Source: Proteiniclasticum sediminis
GTDB taxonomy: Bacteria > Bacillota > Clostridia > Clostridiales > Clostridiaceae
Length of the DNA stretch: 64,000 nt
Direction of reading: 5' to 3'
Assembly: GCF_018128025.1 (NCBI RefSeq)
Contig: NZ_JAGSCS010000012.1
Coordinates: 25,746-89,745, forward strand
The notes under the pieces were generated by a model. That model made no database searches, had not been told where the DNA came from, and worked only from the letters and a program-made list of their open reading frames with translations. Both the position numbers and the translations under genes were made by a program. Positions 47,285-55,093 of the stretch are shown here, one piece after another (positions within the stretch are counted from its first letter, which is position 1; every line of letters begins with the position of its first letter).

Positions 47285-47407
47285 GATACAACGCAAGATT
47301 TGCCGCTGGATTGCCGGGATCCTTACCCCTCTGCCCGAGGATGGAGGGTTTATTCCATTCTCTTTCATGGTAGAATGAGAAAAAGAGTCTTTTTCGAGGT
47401 GATGGGA

Positions 47408-48340
47408 TTGATCCTGATTACGATATCGCGACAGACAGGCAGTCTGGGGGACGAAGTGGCGAAAGTCCTGGCGCAGCGCCTGGAGATTCCCCATATCACA
47501 CGGCGGTTCGCCGTGGAGCGCTGGTTTCCGGAAATTGCCGGCAAGCATGATCTGCATATGCTCCTGGAAAGTCCCGCCTATTATCTTCGGGAGTCCGCTT
47601 CCGGAGTGACCTTTTCCGGTTTTCTGGAAGAAAAACTAAAGACGGTGGTTGAGGAGGGCTCCGCCGTCATCAGTGGCATGGGCTCCCAGCTGCTGTTCAA
47701 AGACCATCCCCAGGCCATCCATGTACGCATCATCGGCTCCACGGAGGTTCGGGTGGAGCGGGTCATGAAGGAAAACCGCCTCATCCGCCAGGATGCGGAA
47801 AAAATCATCGAGTTCACGGACCGCAAACACAAGAAGTATATCCGCACGGTATTCAACCGGGATTGGGCTGATCCCCAGCTCTATGACCTGACCTTCAACA
47901 CGGATCATCTGGGGGTTTCGGAAATTGTTGCCTTTATCGAGGAGCTGGCGAAGAAACGGCTGGAAGCGGCGCTTCTGCCGAAAGAGGCCCCGGAAAACGG
48001 GGGGAAGCCTCCAGTGGTGTTCAAGAATCCCTCCGAGGAGGAGTTTGCGAAAATCCTGGACCTCTACAACCTGGAATGGGAGTATGAGCCCCGAACCTTC
48101 CCCATCCGCTGGGATGCGGAAGGCAACATCACCCAGGCTTTTTCTCCGGACTTTTATCTGCCCCGGTTTGACACCTATCTGGAGCTGACGGTGATGACCC
48201 AGAAATATACGGCGACGAAAAAGAAAAAGGCAGAGCTTCTCAGAAAGCTCTACCCGGGGACCAACATTCGGATTGTGTTCAAGGACGACTTCCATTCGCT
48301 GATCAAGCGGCTGGGCCATGAGGAAGGAGAGGAAGACTGA
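47408..48340 (+). CDS. Cytidylate kinase-like domain fused to a nuclease-like domain
   Basis: Residues 1-190 (ILITISRQTGSLGDEVAKVLAQRL, then GMGSQLLFKDHPQAIHVRIIGS and RKHKKYIRTVFNRDW) match the cytidylate kinase-like family, whose phosphate loop lacks the usual GKS. Residues 215-310 contain SPDFYLPRFDTYLELT with Asp248 and Glu259, like a PD-(D/E)xK core whose final lysine is replaced by Thr261, followed by KKKK. Start: GAGGTGAT, a perfect anti-SD match, lies 8 bases before TTG 47408 and only 2 before ATG 47402, so TTG is preferred. The stop overlaps the next gene. The joint function is unknown. Confidence 0.72.
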   Translation: MILITISRQTGSLGDEVAKVLAQRLEIPHITRRFAVERWFPEIAGKHDLHMLLESPAYYLRESASGVTFSGFLEEKLKTVVEEGSAVISGMGSQLLFKDHPQAIHVRIIGSTEVRVERVMKENRLIRQDAEKIIEFTDRKHKKYIRTVFNRDWADPQLYDLTFNTDHLGVSEIVAFIEELAKKRLEAALLPKEAPENGGKPPVVFKNPSEEEFAKILDLYNLEWEYEPRTFPIRWDAEGNITQAFSPDFYLPRFDTYLELTVMTQKYTATKKKKAELLRKLYPGTNIRIVFKDDFHSLIKRLGHEEGEED

Positions 48341-48867
48341 TGGGAAAGATGGGGCTGGGAAAGATTGTCTTCTCAGAAGAGACCATTCAAAACCGCATTG
48401 AGGAGGTGGCAAGGCAGCTCAATGGGGATTATCGGGGAGAACCGGTGGTTCTTGTGGGGATCCTGAAGGGCTCCCTCTACTTTTTGGCGGATCTGTCCCG
48501 GAGGCTGACCATGCCCATGAGCCTGGATTTTCTGGCCATTGGGGTGCGCAAGGATGAGCTCACCAAAACCCGATCCATCCATTTCTACAAGGATCTGAAC
48601 ATCGACATTGCCGGAAAACATGTCCTTCTGGTGGAGGATGTCATCGGCACGGGGCTGACCCTTAGCTATGTGCTCCAGCACCTGGAAAGCTGCAGCCCCT
48701 TAAGTCTCAAAGTCTGTACGCTGCTGGACAATCCGGAGGAGAGGCTTCTGAACCTGTCCATCGACTATACCTGTTTCACGGCTCCTCCGGGATTTGTGGT
48801 GGGTTATGGGCTGGACTACAAGGAGATGTACCGGAATCTGCCCTACATCGCGGAATATCATCGCTGA
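48340..48867 (+). CDS. hpt: Hypoxanthine phosphoribosyltransferase-like protein
   Basis: The 175-residue type I phosphoribosyltransferase has GILKGSLYFLADLSRRL, the PRPP loop VLLVEDVIGTGLTL and a C-terminal DYKEMYRNLPYIAEY typical of HPRT. It converts hypoxanthine or guanine with PRPP to IMP or GMP. It overlaps the stop of the kinase-like fusion by one base (TGATG), suggesting related roles; a second hpt copy may exist elsewhere. Terminated at 48871. Confidence 0.9.
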   Translation: MGKMGLGKIVFSEETIQNRIEEVARQLNGDYRGEPVVLVGILKGSLYFLADLSRRLTMPMSLDFLAIGVRKDELTKTRSIHFYKDLNIDIAGKHVLLVEDVIGTGLTLSYVLQHLESCSPLSLKVCTLLDNPEERLLNLSIDYTCFTAPPGFVVGYGLDYKEMYRNLPYIAEYHR

Positions 48868-48870
48868 CGC

Positions 48871-48907
48871 AATCAAAAAGCCCTGCAAGTTGCAGGGCTC
48901 TTTGATT
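48871..48907 (+). terminator. Terminator after hpt
   Basis: AGCCCTGCAA and TTGCAGGGCT form the core, extended outward by AATCAAA and TTTGATT. Confidence 0.85.
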
Positions 48908-49480
48908 ACAAACAGGGGCTCCAACGAACCTTTATCAACATCCGTCTTTCCTTGTCTTCCTTTCATGTTTCCCATCGGATCATCGTCTCTAAACTCTTCG
49001 TCTGGTGAATCTAAGGTACTTCTTGTCTAAATGTAGGTTTGTCCATTTCTAATTGGGTTTTAAAGTTTTTCGGGCTTTCTAACCTTTTCTTCCATGGGGT
49101 TCTTCCTAAGATAAACGGTTTTCTCTTTTCTTGAACAGATATAGTAGATTTTTGGTCTTCAGAGTTTTTGATGGGATGATGATGTTTCGTTTCCCAGTTG
49201 ACTGAGTCAGCTTTCTGTTTTAGGTATTCCTTGGAGCTTACTTTAATTATAGAGAAGTTGACGGAATATTCAAACTCGGTTCTGGCCCGTTTTTGCCGAT
49301 TAGCACGGTCTGCGGAAGGTTTGCGTATATTTACGCGGGTTCTCGTTTATTTTTATTCTCAAAGCTTCAAATGAAAACCCAAAGAAGTTTGAATAAAGCG
49401 GGAGAACGAAAATTCTGGGGATAATAAATATTCGCTTTCCGTGCATAGTTATGCGGATCCCCGAGAGAAGAGGAGGTCCT
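48908..49480. other. Low-GC stretch without a clear gene
   Basis: This 573-base interval is far more AT-rich than its surroundings and is T-rich on the plus strand. On the minus strand a frame is open from 49346 to a stop at 49011 (111 codons) but has no ATG or strong start, and a separate 48-codon ATG frame lies at 49446-49300. Neither has a good ribosome site or a recognisable domain. The stretch could be a decayed gene, the remnant of a transferred segment, or an untranslated RNA. I see no inverted terminal repeats. Confidence 0.4.
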
Positions 49481-50020
49481 TTATCGAGTTTTTCGGTAGA
49501 TGAGCATGGAGAAATCCTGCTCTTTCATCATTCCTTTTTCCAAAAGAGCTCCGGCCAGGGTGAATCCCACGCTCTCCAGGAGATGCCGGGAGGGGAGGTT
49601 TTGCTCTTCGGTATAGGCGTCCAGGAAGCTCAGCTGAAGCTGCGTGAAGCCAAAGTCCGCCACGGCATAGAGGGCTTCTTTCATATAGCCCTGGCCCTGC
49701 CATTTTCTTTGGAGGCCAAAGCCCAGTTCAGCACTGTTTAGCCCATCGGCAAAGTTCCAGAGGCTGATGGTGCCGATGACCGTATGGGTTTCCTTGTGTT
49801 CCATGGCCCAGAGGAGCCACCGGTTCTCCGCCACCCCCTGATTCATAGCCCGAATATAGGCCAGGGTTTCCTGGAGGGCTCCATCGGGCCGGGTGTCGGT
49901 AAAGGCATGGTGCTCCGGATCTTTTCGCAGGGCAAAGAGATCGGGCGCATCCTTCTCCGTCAGGGGACGAAGAAGCAGTCTGGGGGTGAGAAGTAGGGGG
50001 AAGGGCGTGAAGTTTCGCAT
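49481..50020 (-). CDS. GNAT-family acetyltransferase (RimJ/RimL type)
   Basis: The 179-residue protein has the RimJ/RimL layout: LLTPRLLLRPLTEKDAPDLFAL at the start, then ELGFGLQRKWQGQGYMKEAL for acetyl-CoA binding and NLPSRHLLESVGFT near the end. These enzymes acetylate ribosomal or other amino groups; the substrate here is unknown. GGAG precedes the ATG at 50020. Confidence 0.88.
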   Translation of the reverse strand: MRNFTPFPLLLTPRLLLRPLTEKDAPDLFALRKDPEHHAFTDTRPDGALQETLAYIRAMNQGVAENRWLLWAMEHKETHTVIGTISLWNFADGLNSAELGFGLQRKWQGQGYMKEALYAVADFGFTQLQLSFLDAYTEEQNLPSRHLLESVGFTLAGALLEKGMMKEQDFSMLIYRKTR

Positions 50021-50039
50021 GACCGTCTCCTTTTTTTTG

Positions 50040-50582
50040 CTAGATTCGATGGACGGGGAAGATACCTTTTCCCCAGACCACGCCTCGAATATCCTTGGAG
50101 GCGATGAAGGGGGATTTCCAGCTACGGCTGTCCAGGGAATGAAGGCGGTTGTCCCCCAGGAGGAAGTAGCAGCCTTCAGGAACTGTAACCCTGCCCTCCC
50201 CAGGAAAACTCCCCTGAATTTGGGGCTCATGGAGCGCCCGGTCCCCGATGAAGACTGTACCGTTTTTCCAGCTCACCGTTTCTCCGGGAAGACCGATGAC
50301 CCGTTTTGCCAGGTTTTTTTTCAGCTCCCGGGAGCGGAAGATGACGATGTCTCCCCGAAGAAGGGGATTTTGCTGGGGGCGGTGACGGATGAGGATGCGG
50401 TCTCCGGCATGGAGGGTGGGCTCCATGGAGGCCGAAGTGACGAGGCCCCAGGAGAAGACCCAGCGCCGAATGGCCAAGGCCGCCAGGGGCACAAGAAGAA
50501 GGCTGGCCCAGTCCGCGAAGGAGAGAAGTTCACCGGGGCAGGCCTTCCCGGGCTTTTCAGTGGTGGTGCTTCGGATGGTCAT
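50040..50582 (-). CDS. lepB: Signal peptidase I
   Basis: The 180-residue enzyme has one N-terminal membrane helix (about 25-48) followed by the catalytic Ser52 in TSASMEPTL and Lys93 in LAKRVIGLPGE; LLGDNRLHSLDSR is the third conserved box. It removes signal peptides outside the membrane. AAGGAG precedes the ATG at 50582, which lies inside the 3' end of the DUF6448 gene, so the two are co-translated. Confidence 0.93.
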   Translation of the reverse strand: MTIRSTTTEKPGKACPGELLSFADWASLLLVPLAALAIRRWVFSWGLVTSASMEPTLHAGDRILIRHRPQQNPLLRGDIVIFRSRELKKNLAKRVIGLPGETVSWKNGTVFIGDRALHEPQIQGSFPGEGRVTVPEGCYFLLGDNRLHSLDSRSWKSPFIASKDIRGVVWGKGIFPVHRI

Positions 50583-51123
50583 GGTCTTCTCCTTCCGCAA
50601 ACTTAAAGAAATGAACATAGGCTTCGATGTAGGCTCGGCCGGCTTCCAGATTATCAGGATCGTAGTTTAGCCTCTGGAGCACCAGGTCCAGCCGCTCCTG
50701 GAGCTCGGGAAGTTCCGCCTCGGGCACCAGTCCCTGGAGAGGCTCCAGGGAGCCCTGGGCAATGGCCTGGTCCGCAGCGGCGACTTTCTCCTCCACAGGG
50801 GTGCCATGGGGTTTCAGGCCTTCAAAGGAGGCCCCTTCCCCGGCGCGGTGAAGCCGGACTAAGGTTTCCAGGAAGAACCGTTCAGCCAGAGTCTTGGCAT
50901 CATCGCTGAGATCCCGCACCGCCAGGGCCAGGCGAAAAGCTTCTCGGAGTTCCGGTTCATGGTCTTTCGTGATCCACTTCAGGGCATAGTTGAGGTTCTT
51001 CCGGTTAAGGGCCAGGAGCCCGTCCTTGGCAGTGGGACCGTCCAGGGTGTCGCAGTGGGCAGAAACAGCGGCAGGATAGAGAAGGAGCGCCAATCCGGTA
51101 AGAATGAGCGGCAGTTTCTTCAT
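50557..51123 (-). CDS. DUF6448 secreted protein, histidine-rich tail
   Basis: The 188-residue protein has a signal peptide (MKKLPLILTGLALLLYPAAVSA) and a mature start HCDTLDGPTAKDG typical of DUF6448. The helical body contains KDHEPELREAF and AYVHFFKFAEGEDHDHPKHHH at the end. The N-terminal His-Cys and the C-terminal histidines suggest metal binding, but this is inference. GGAGG lies upstream of ATG 51123. The gene overlaps lepB by 26 bases. Confidence 0.78.
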   Translation of the reverse strand: MKKLPLILTGLALLLYPAAVSAHCDTLDGPTAKDGLLALNRKNLNYALKWITKDHEPELREAFRLALAVRDLSDDAKTLAERFFLETLVRLHRAGEGASFEGLKPHGTPVEEKVAAADQAIAQGSLEPLQGLVPEAELPELQERLDLVLQRLNYDPDNLEAGRAYIEAYVHFFKFAEGEDHDHPKHHH

Positions 51124-51321
51124 GGATATCCCTCCTTTGTTTTTTGGGAGCAGTTCCCATAGGCAGTTTTCTTCGCAGGATCTGACTAAGGCCATCATAG
51201 CACAGGGTTGTGAAAAAGCGGTTAACAGTCTCCCCCAAGGATTCCCCTCCATCTTTTTTAGGGAAGACGAGAAAAGAACCAAAGATGCAACATCAAATCG
51301 CTTCTTCGGTTCTAGAGGACA

Positions 51322-52212
51322 CTATTCGGGAATTCCCAGGCGGGCCCTTTCCAGGGCAGCCAGGTCCAGCTTTTTCATGCTGAGGAGGGACTGGGTCACC
51401 CGGGTGATTTCCTCGGGGGTACCCACCACATAGATATCGTCAAAGTCCGCCGGAACAATCTGCCAGGAGAGGCCATAGCGGTCCTTGATCCAGCCGCACT
51501 GCTCGGCTTCCGGCACTGCGGATAGCTTGTCCCAGTATTCGTCGATTTCCTCCTGGCCTTCGCAGTTCACCATGAAGGAGATGGCCTCGGAGAAGGTGTA
51601 GTCGGCGTCCATGGCATTGTCCATGGCGGAGAGGACATAACCATGGAGGTTCACCTCGGCATAATTCACCTTGGCCAGAGGACTCTGGGATTCCTTCTCG
51701 CCATAGCGGCTGAGGAAGGTCAGCTGGGAATGGGGAAAGACTTCCGTGTAAAACTTCAGCGCTTCCTCGGCTTTTCCGCAGACCTCCCGGGAAAAGAGAA
51801 GGTTGGGGACGATTTTCTGCCGGATCTCCCCGCCTTCCTGGAGGCTTAGCTGCCAGGAGAGGCCAAAGCGGTCCTCCACCCAGCCATAGAGGGGACTGAA
51901 GTCATATTTCTCCAGGGGCATGAGGATGCGTCCCTTTTCGGTCAGAGCCGTCCACATCCGTCTTAGCTCCTCTTCCGTGGCACAGGCCACCATGAAGGAG
52001 ACGGAGGGGTTGAAGGTGAAATAGGGACCGGCATTGATGGCGGAAAATTCCTGTCCGGCTAGCTGAAAAGCGAGGATCCGGGCATCGCCGGAGGGCGTTC
52101 CTTCAATGACGATGTCCCGGAGTATCCGGGAATCCTCAAAGAGGCTCATATAGAGTTCCACAGCTTCCAGGGCTTCCTTGTCGAACCAGAGGTGGGGAAC
52201 GATATTTTTCAT
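51322..52212 (-). CDS. PhnB-like protein with two VOC domains
   Basis: The 296-residue protein has two tandem PhnB/3-demethylubiquinone-methyltransferase-like domains of the VOC superfamily. The first starts NIVPHLWFDKEALEAVELYMSLF and ends YGWVEDRFGLSWQLS; the second starts IVPNLLFSREVCGKAEEALKFYTEVF and ends CGWIKDRYGLSWQIVP. Such proteins bind metals or small molecules and are often of unknown function. The ends of the two halves are clearly homologous, showing an internal duplication. Confidence 0.87.
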   Translation of the reverse strand: MKNIVPHLWFDKEALEAVELYMSLFEDSRILRDIVIEGTPSGDARILAFQLAGQEFSAINAGPYFTFNPSVSFMVACATEEELRRMWTALTEKGRILMPLEKYDFSPLYGWVEDRFGLSWQLSLQEGGEIRQKIVPNLLFSREVCGKAEEALKFYTEVFPHSQLTFLSRYGEKESQSPLAKVNYAEVNLHGYVLSAMDNAMDADYTFSEAISFMVNCEGQEEIDEYWDKLSAVPEAEQCGWIKDRYGLSWQIVPADFDDIYVVGTPEEITRVTQSLLSMKKLDLAALERARLGIPE

Positions 52213-52324
52213 GGGCGGTCTCCTTTCAAGGGGTTTTCTTCAATGTAAAAGAAGGGGGAGGGAGAGTCAAGAACCAAAACAAGAAGAATTGAAGAACGGT
52301 TCGTGAACGGAAGGCAAGAAAAAA

Positions 52325-52350
52325 GAAGCTTCTCCTTGGGGAAGCTTCTG
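52325..52350 (-). terminator. Terminator after the uracil-type permease gene
   Basis: AGAAGCTT and AAGCTTCT form the outer stem with inner CC/GG; on the minus strand six T follow. Confidence 0.75.
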
Positions 52351-52361
52351 GGGAAGAAGAA

Positions 52362-53747
52362 TTAGCTGATGATGGTTTCGTCCAGGACCGCGCTCTTTTC
52401 TTCCGGTCCCATGGAGAGGAGAAGGTTCAGGAGGATGCCCACGATGGCGGCAGTGGCGATGGCTGGAAGTTCGATGCCGAACATGGGAATCATGCCCCCT
52501 TCATAGTTGAAGGTTCCGCCCAGGCCCACAATGAGGATGACGGAGATGATAGCCAGATTCTTGGCACTGAAGAGATCCACCTTTTTATCCATCATGATGG
52601 TGATGCCCTGGGCGGCGATGATGCCGAAGAGGTAGATGGACAGTCCGCCGATGACAGCCGTGGGGATGGAGTAGATGATGTTGATGAGGGGGGTGAAGCA
52701 GGAGATGATCATGGTGATGATGGCCGCAGCCATGAGCACGGGGACGGAGAAGTTCTTGGAAATGGCCATGGCGCTGATGTTCTCGCCGTAGTTGGTTCCG
52801 GCGGGGCCGCCGATGAATCCGGAGATCATGTCGCCCAACCCGTCGCCCACCAGGTTGATCCCCAGTTTATTCTCAATGTCGTATTCCTTGGGGGAGCCTT
52901 TCTTCCGGGCTAGGTCCTTCACGTAGATGTCCAGCTGGTAGATGTGAGCCGTGGATTCCGGAATGGTGGCCACGGCAATGGGCATGATGGCGAAGACCGC
53001 CGCCCAGGAGGGCTTGGGCAGGGTGAAGATGGGGAGGTTCACGATGCTGTCGCTGGTGATGGCATTGAAGCTCACAAAGGGAATTCCCGTGGTCCAGCCG
53101 ATGATCAGGGCCACAAAGTAGCCGGTGAAGAGGCCAAAGAGGATGGGGAACTGGCTGAGTTTTCCCTTCAGGTATACGGAATAGAGAATGGTGGAAAATA
53201 GGGTGACCAGGGCGATGATCCAGGCGTAATTCGTGGCCTGCTCTTTGACACTGTCAGCCAGTCCCTTGGGGATGGAAGAAGCGTTCCCCATGGCATTGGC
53301 TGCCAGGGATAAGCCGATGATCATGGCGATGCTGCCGGTCACTGTGGCAGGAAGGACCTTCTGAATAAAGTCCTTGCCGATGCGGCGGATGAGAAGCCCC
53401 GCAGCGATGGAGACCAGTCCGGACATGACGATGCCAAACTGGGCCACGGAGATTTTATCGTTCAGGGTATAGCTGGCAAAGGCATCGGCGCTCATAATCG
53501 AGGCGATGGCCGCAATATAGGAGAAGCTGGAACCATAGTAGAGGGGGATCTTTCGTCCCGTGACCAGGAGAAATCCTAAAGTGGCCAGACCGGAGGCGAA
53601 GATGGTGGTGGAAACGTGGAATCCGGTGATGAGGGCCACCAGTACCGTGGCGGGAAACATGACGACGATCTGCTGAAGAGCAAAAAAGATGAGTTCGATA
53701 AATGGGGGTCTTTCATCGGGCAAGTAACCAACAACCTGTTTTGTCAT
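52362..53747 (-). CDS. uraA: NCS2-family uracil permease
   Basis: The 461-residue, about 14-helix protein has the NCS2 layout: PLYYGSSFSYIAAI in the substrate helix region, MPIAVATIPESTAHIYQLD with the key glutamate, and GGPAGTNYGENISAMAISKNF, typical of the UraA/PyrP branch rather than xanthine permeases. It imports uracil with a proton. A PyrR-type attenuator in the leader supports a pyrimidine substrate. AGAGGATGATGT precedes the ATG. Confidence 0.9.
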   Translation of the reverse strand: MTKQVVGYLPDERPPFIELIFFALQQIVVMFPATVLVALITGFHVSTTIFASGLATLGFLLVTGRKIPLYYGSSFSYIAAIASIMSADAFASYTLNDKISVAQFGIVMSGLVSIAAGLLIRRIGKDFIQKVLPATVTGSIAMIIGLSLAANAMGNASSIPKGLADSVKEQATNYAWIIALVTLFSTILYSVYLKGKLSQFPILFGLFTGYFVALIIGWTTGIPFVSFNAITSDSIVNLPIFTLPKPSWAAVFAIMPIAVATIPESTAHIYQLDIYVKDLARKKGSPKEYDIENKLGINLVGDGLGDMISGFIGGPAGTNYGENISAMAISKNFSVPVLMAAAIITMIISCFTPLINIIYSIPTAVIGGLSIYLFGIIAAQGITIMMDKKVDLFSAKNLAIISVILIVGLGGTFNYEGGMIPMFGIELPAIATAAIVGILLNLLLSMGPEEKSAVLDETIIS

Positions 53748-53787
53748 GATACATCATCCTCTTTCTGTGCAAAAATCTGCAAAAAAA

Positions 53788-53881
53788 AATCGTGCTTTCG
53801 CAAGATTGTATGCATGACCGGCCGCAAAGCCGCCCTCTCGTATGCAATCTTGGAGGTCTCTCAGGACCTGCATTAAAGATT
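53788..53881 (-). promoter_or_regulatory. PyrR-type transcription attenuator
   Basis: Read on the minus strand, AATCTT (53881-53876) pairs with AAGATT (53851-53846) beneath an upper stem AGGTC-CTGAGA-GACCT, the shape of a PyrR binding loop. CAAGATTG (53852-53845) can instead pair with CAATCTTG (53808-53801), an antiterminator. The latter's AATCTTGC can pair with GCACGATT around a GAAA loop (53807-53788), a terminator followed by a T run. These three exclusive pairings form a complete attenuator. Confidence 0.8.
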
Positions 53882-53891
53882 TCTTTTTTTC

Positions 53892-53920
53892 ATTATGGCA
53901 CGGAGGAGAAGCGTTGTAAA
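53892..53920 (-). promoter_or_regulatory. Promoter of the uracil permease gene
   Basis: On the minus strand TTTACA (53920-53915) and CATAAT (53897-53892) are 17 bases apart, immediately before the attenuator. Confidence 0.7.
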
Positions 53921-53953
53921 GCGGTGAGCCCCAGGAGTTAAAAATAATCTTTT

Positions 53954-53980
53954 CCCATCATGGCCCAGGGCCATGATGGG
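53954..53980. repeat. Perfect hairpin between uraA and gntR
   Basis: CCCATCATGGCC and GGCCATGATGGG form a 12-base perfect stem with a three-base loop. It follows no gene end, lies upstream of both divergent promoters and has only a short T run, so its role is unclear. Confidence 0.7.
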
Positions 53981-54081
53981 ATTTTAGCGCCGCTTCTTTG
54001 AGGCGTGAAGGGATGACGGAACGCTCTTTCAATTCCATTTTTCCCACGCAAGAAGAGAATGCAAAAAGGAAACGGATAAGG

Positions 54082-54109
54082 TATAATTGGTTAAGTTAGC
54101 ATATTAACC
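54082..54109 (+). promoter_or_regulatory. gntR -10 and operator
   Basis: TATAAT (54082-54087) is followed at once by GGTTAA-N9-TTAACC (54089-54109). The core TTAGCATATTAAC (54096-54108) recurs at the downstream PTS operon promoter, so it is probably the GntR protein's own operator. No strong -35 is seen. Confidence 0.6.
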
Positions 54110-54131
54110 TAGGATGAAGGGGAAAATGATC

Positions 54132-54851
54132 ATGGCGTACCGTATCCCGAAATACCTCCAAATTAAACAGGACATCCTCGATGCCATCAAGACCGGCGTT
54201 CTTCAGCCCGGAGATAAAGTCGACAGCGAGTCCACGCTGAAGAAGAAATACAGCGTTTCCGCCATCACGGTGCGAAAGGCCTTCAATGATCTCATCAATG
54301 ACGGCATTCTCGTGGGGGTCCAGGGAGCGGGGACTTTTGTGGCCAAGAAGCAGATGATCCGCGGCCTCACCTCCATCAGCTTCAGCGATGAACTCCTGCA
54401 GCAGGGGTATGCCATCGATACGGCCATCATCTCCATTGAGGAAGTGGTGAACCCCCATGTGGCGGAGAAGCTGGGCATCGGCCAAGACGATCCCCTGATC
54501 TGCGTAAAGCGGGTTCGGCTGGCCAATGAGGAGCCTCTGGCCTTCCATATTTCCTACATCGATGCAAAAAAACTCAGCCTGGAGGAAGCCCAGGACGTCA
54601 TTGCCCTGAAGTCCTTCTATAAGGCCCTGGAGAAACGGGGCATCATACCCAAGTGGGCCAATGAAAACTACTCCGTGAAGGAGGTCAATGATCCGGTGGT
54701 GTCCAACCTCATGAAGATCAAGAAAGGCGGCGCCACGTTCTACGTAAAGCGGACGGCCTTTGATGAGCGGAACCAGATCGTGGAATACTCCGAGACCTAC
54801 TTCAACAAGGAGCTTTACTCCGTGGACGTGAACATCAAGTTCGCCACCTAG
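54132..54851 (+). CDS. GntR-family (HutC-type) regulator of the PTS operon
   Basis: The 239-residue protein has a GntR winged helix (KYLQIKQDILDAI, DKVDSESTLKKKYSVSAITVRKAFNDL, GAGTFV) and a UTRA effector domain, the HutC type that often binds amino-sugar phosphates. ATG 54132 is preferred because AAGGGG lies about nine bases upstream; earlier in-frame ATGs are too close. It probably represses itself and the operon at 55094 through the shared motif. Confidence 0.88.
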   Translation: MAYRIPKYLQIKQDILDAIKTGVLQPGDKVDSESTLKKKYSVSAITVRKAFNDLINDGILVGVQGAGTFVAKKQMIRGLTSISFSDELLQQGYAIDTAIISIEEVVNPHVAEKLGIGQDDPLICVKRVRLANEEPLAFHISYIDAKKLSLEEAQDVIALKSFYKALEKRGIIPKWANENYSVKEVNDPVVSNLMKIKKGGATFYVKRTAFDERNQIVEYSETYFNKELYSVDVNIKFAT

Positions 54852-54896
54852 CAAAAAACAGCAGGGGAAAACCCCCCGACACCTGAAGACCCTTCG

Positions 54897-54932
54897 CTGC
54901 TCTTCCCGATTTTTGGGCGGAGCAGTTTTTTT
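54897..54932 (+). terminator. Terminator after gntR
   Basis: CTGCTC and GAGCAG close a stem with inner CCC/GGG, followed by seven T residues. Confidence 0.75.
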
Positions 54933-55001
54933 GTACCTTTTTCCAGAACGGATATTTCAAAAAATGGGGGAGAAAAACAGGATATTATTTCATGAAATGG
55001 A

Positions 55002-55030
55002 TTGCAAAGGAGAAAGGATGGGTGTATAGT
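55002..55030 (+). promoter_or_regulatory. Promoter of the PTS/MurQ operon
   Basis: TTGCAA (55002-55007) and TATAGT (55025-55030) have a 17-base spacer, 64 bases upstream of the first gene. Confidence 0.7.
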
Positions 55031-55039
55031 GAAACTATC

Positions 55040-55063
55040 TTAGCATGTTAACATGTTAACATG
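55040..55063 (+). promoter_or_regulatory. Operator of the PTS/MurQ operon
   Basis: TTAGCATGTTAAC (55040-55052) differs by one base from the site in the gntR promoter. It runs into a second copy of the palindrome CATGTTAACATG (55044-55055 and 55052-55063), giving two overlapping sites just after the expected transcription start. Confidence 0.65.
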
Positions 55064-55093
55064 TCAAATTATCATTGTTAAGGGGATGACCAC

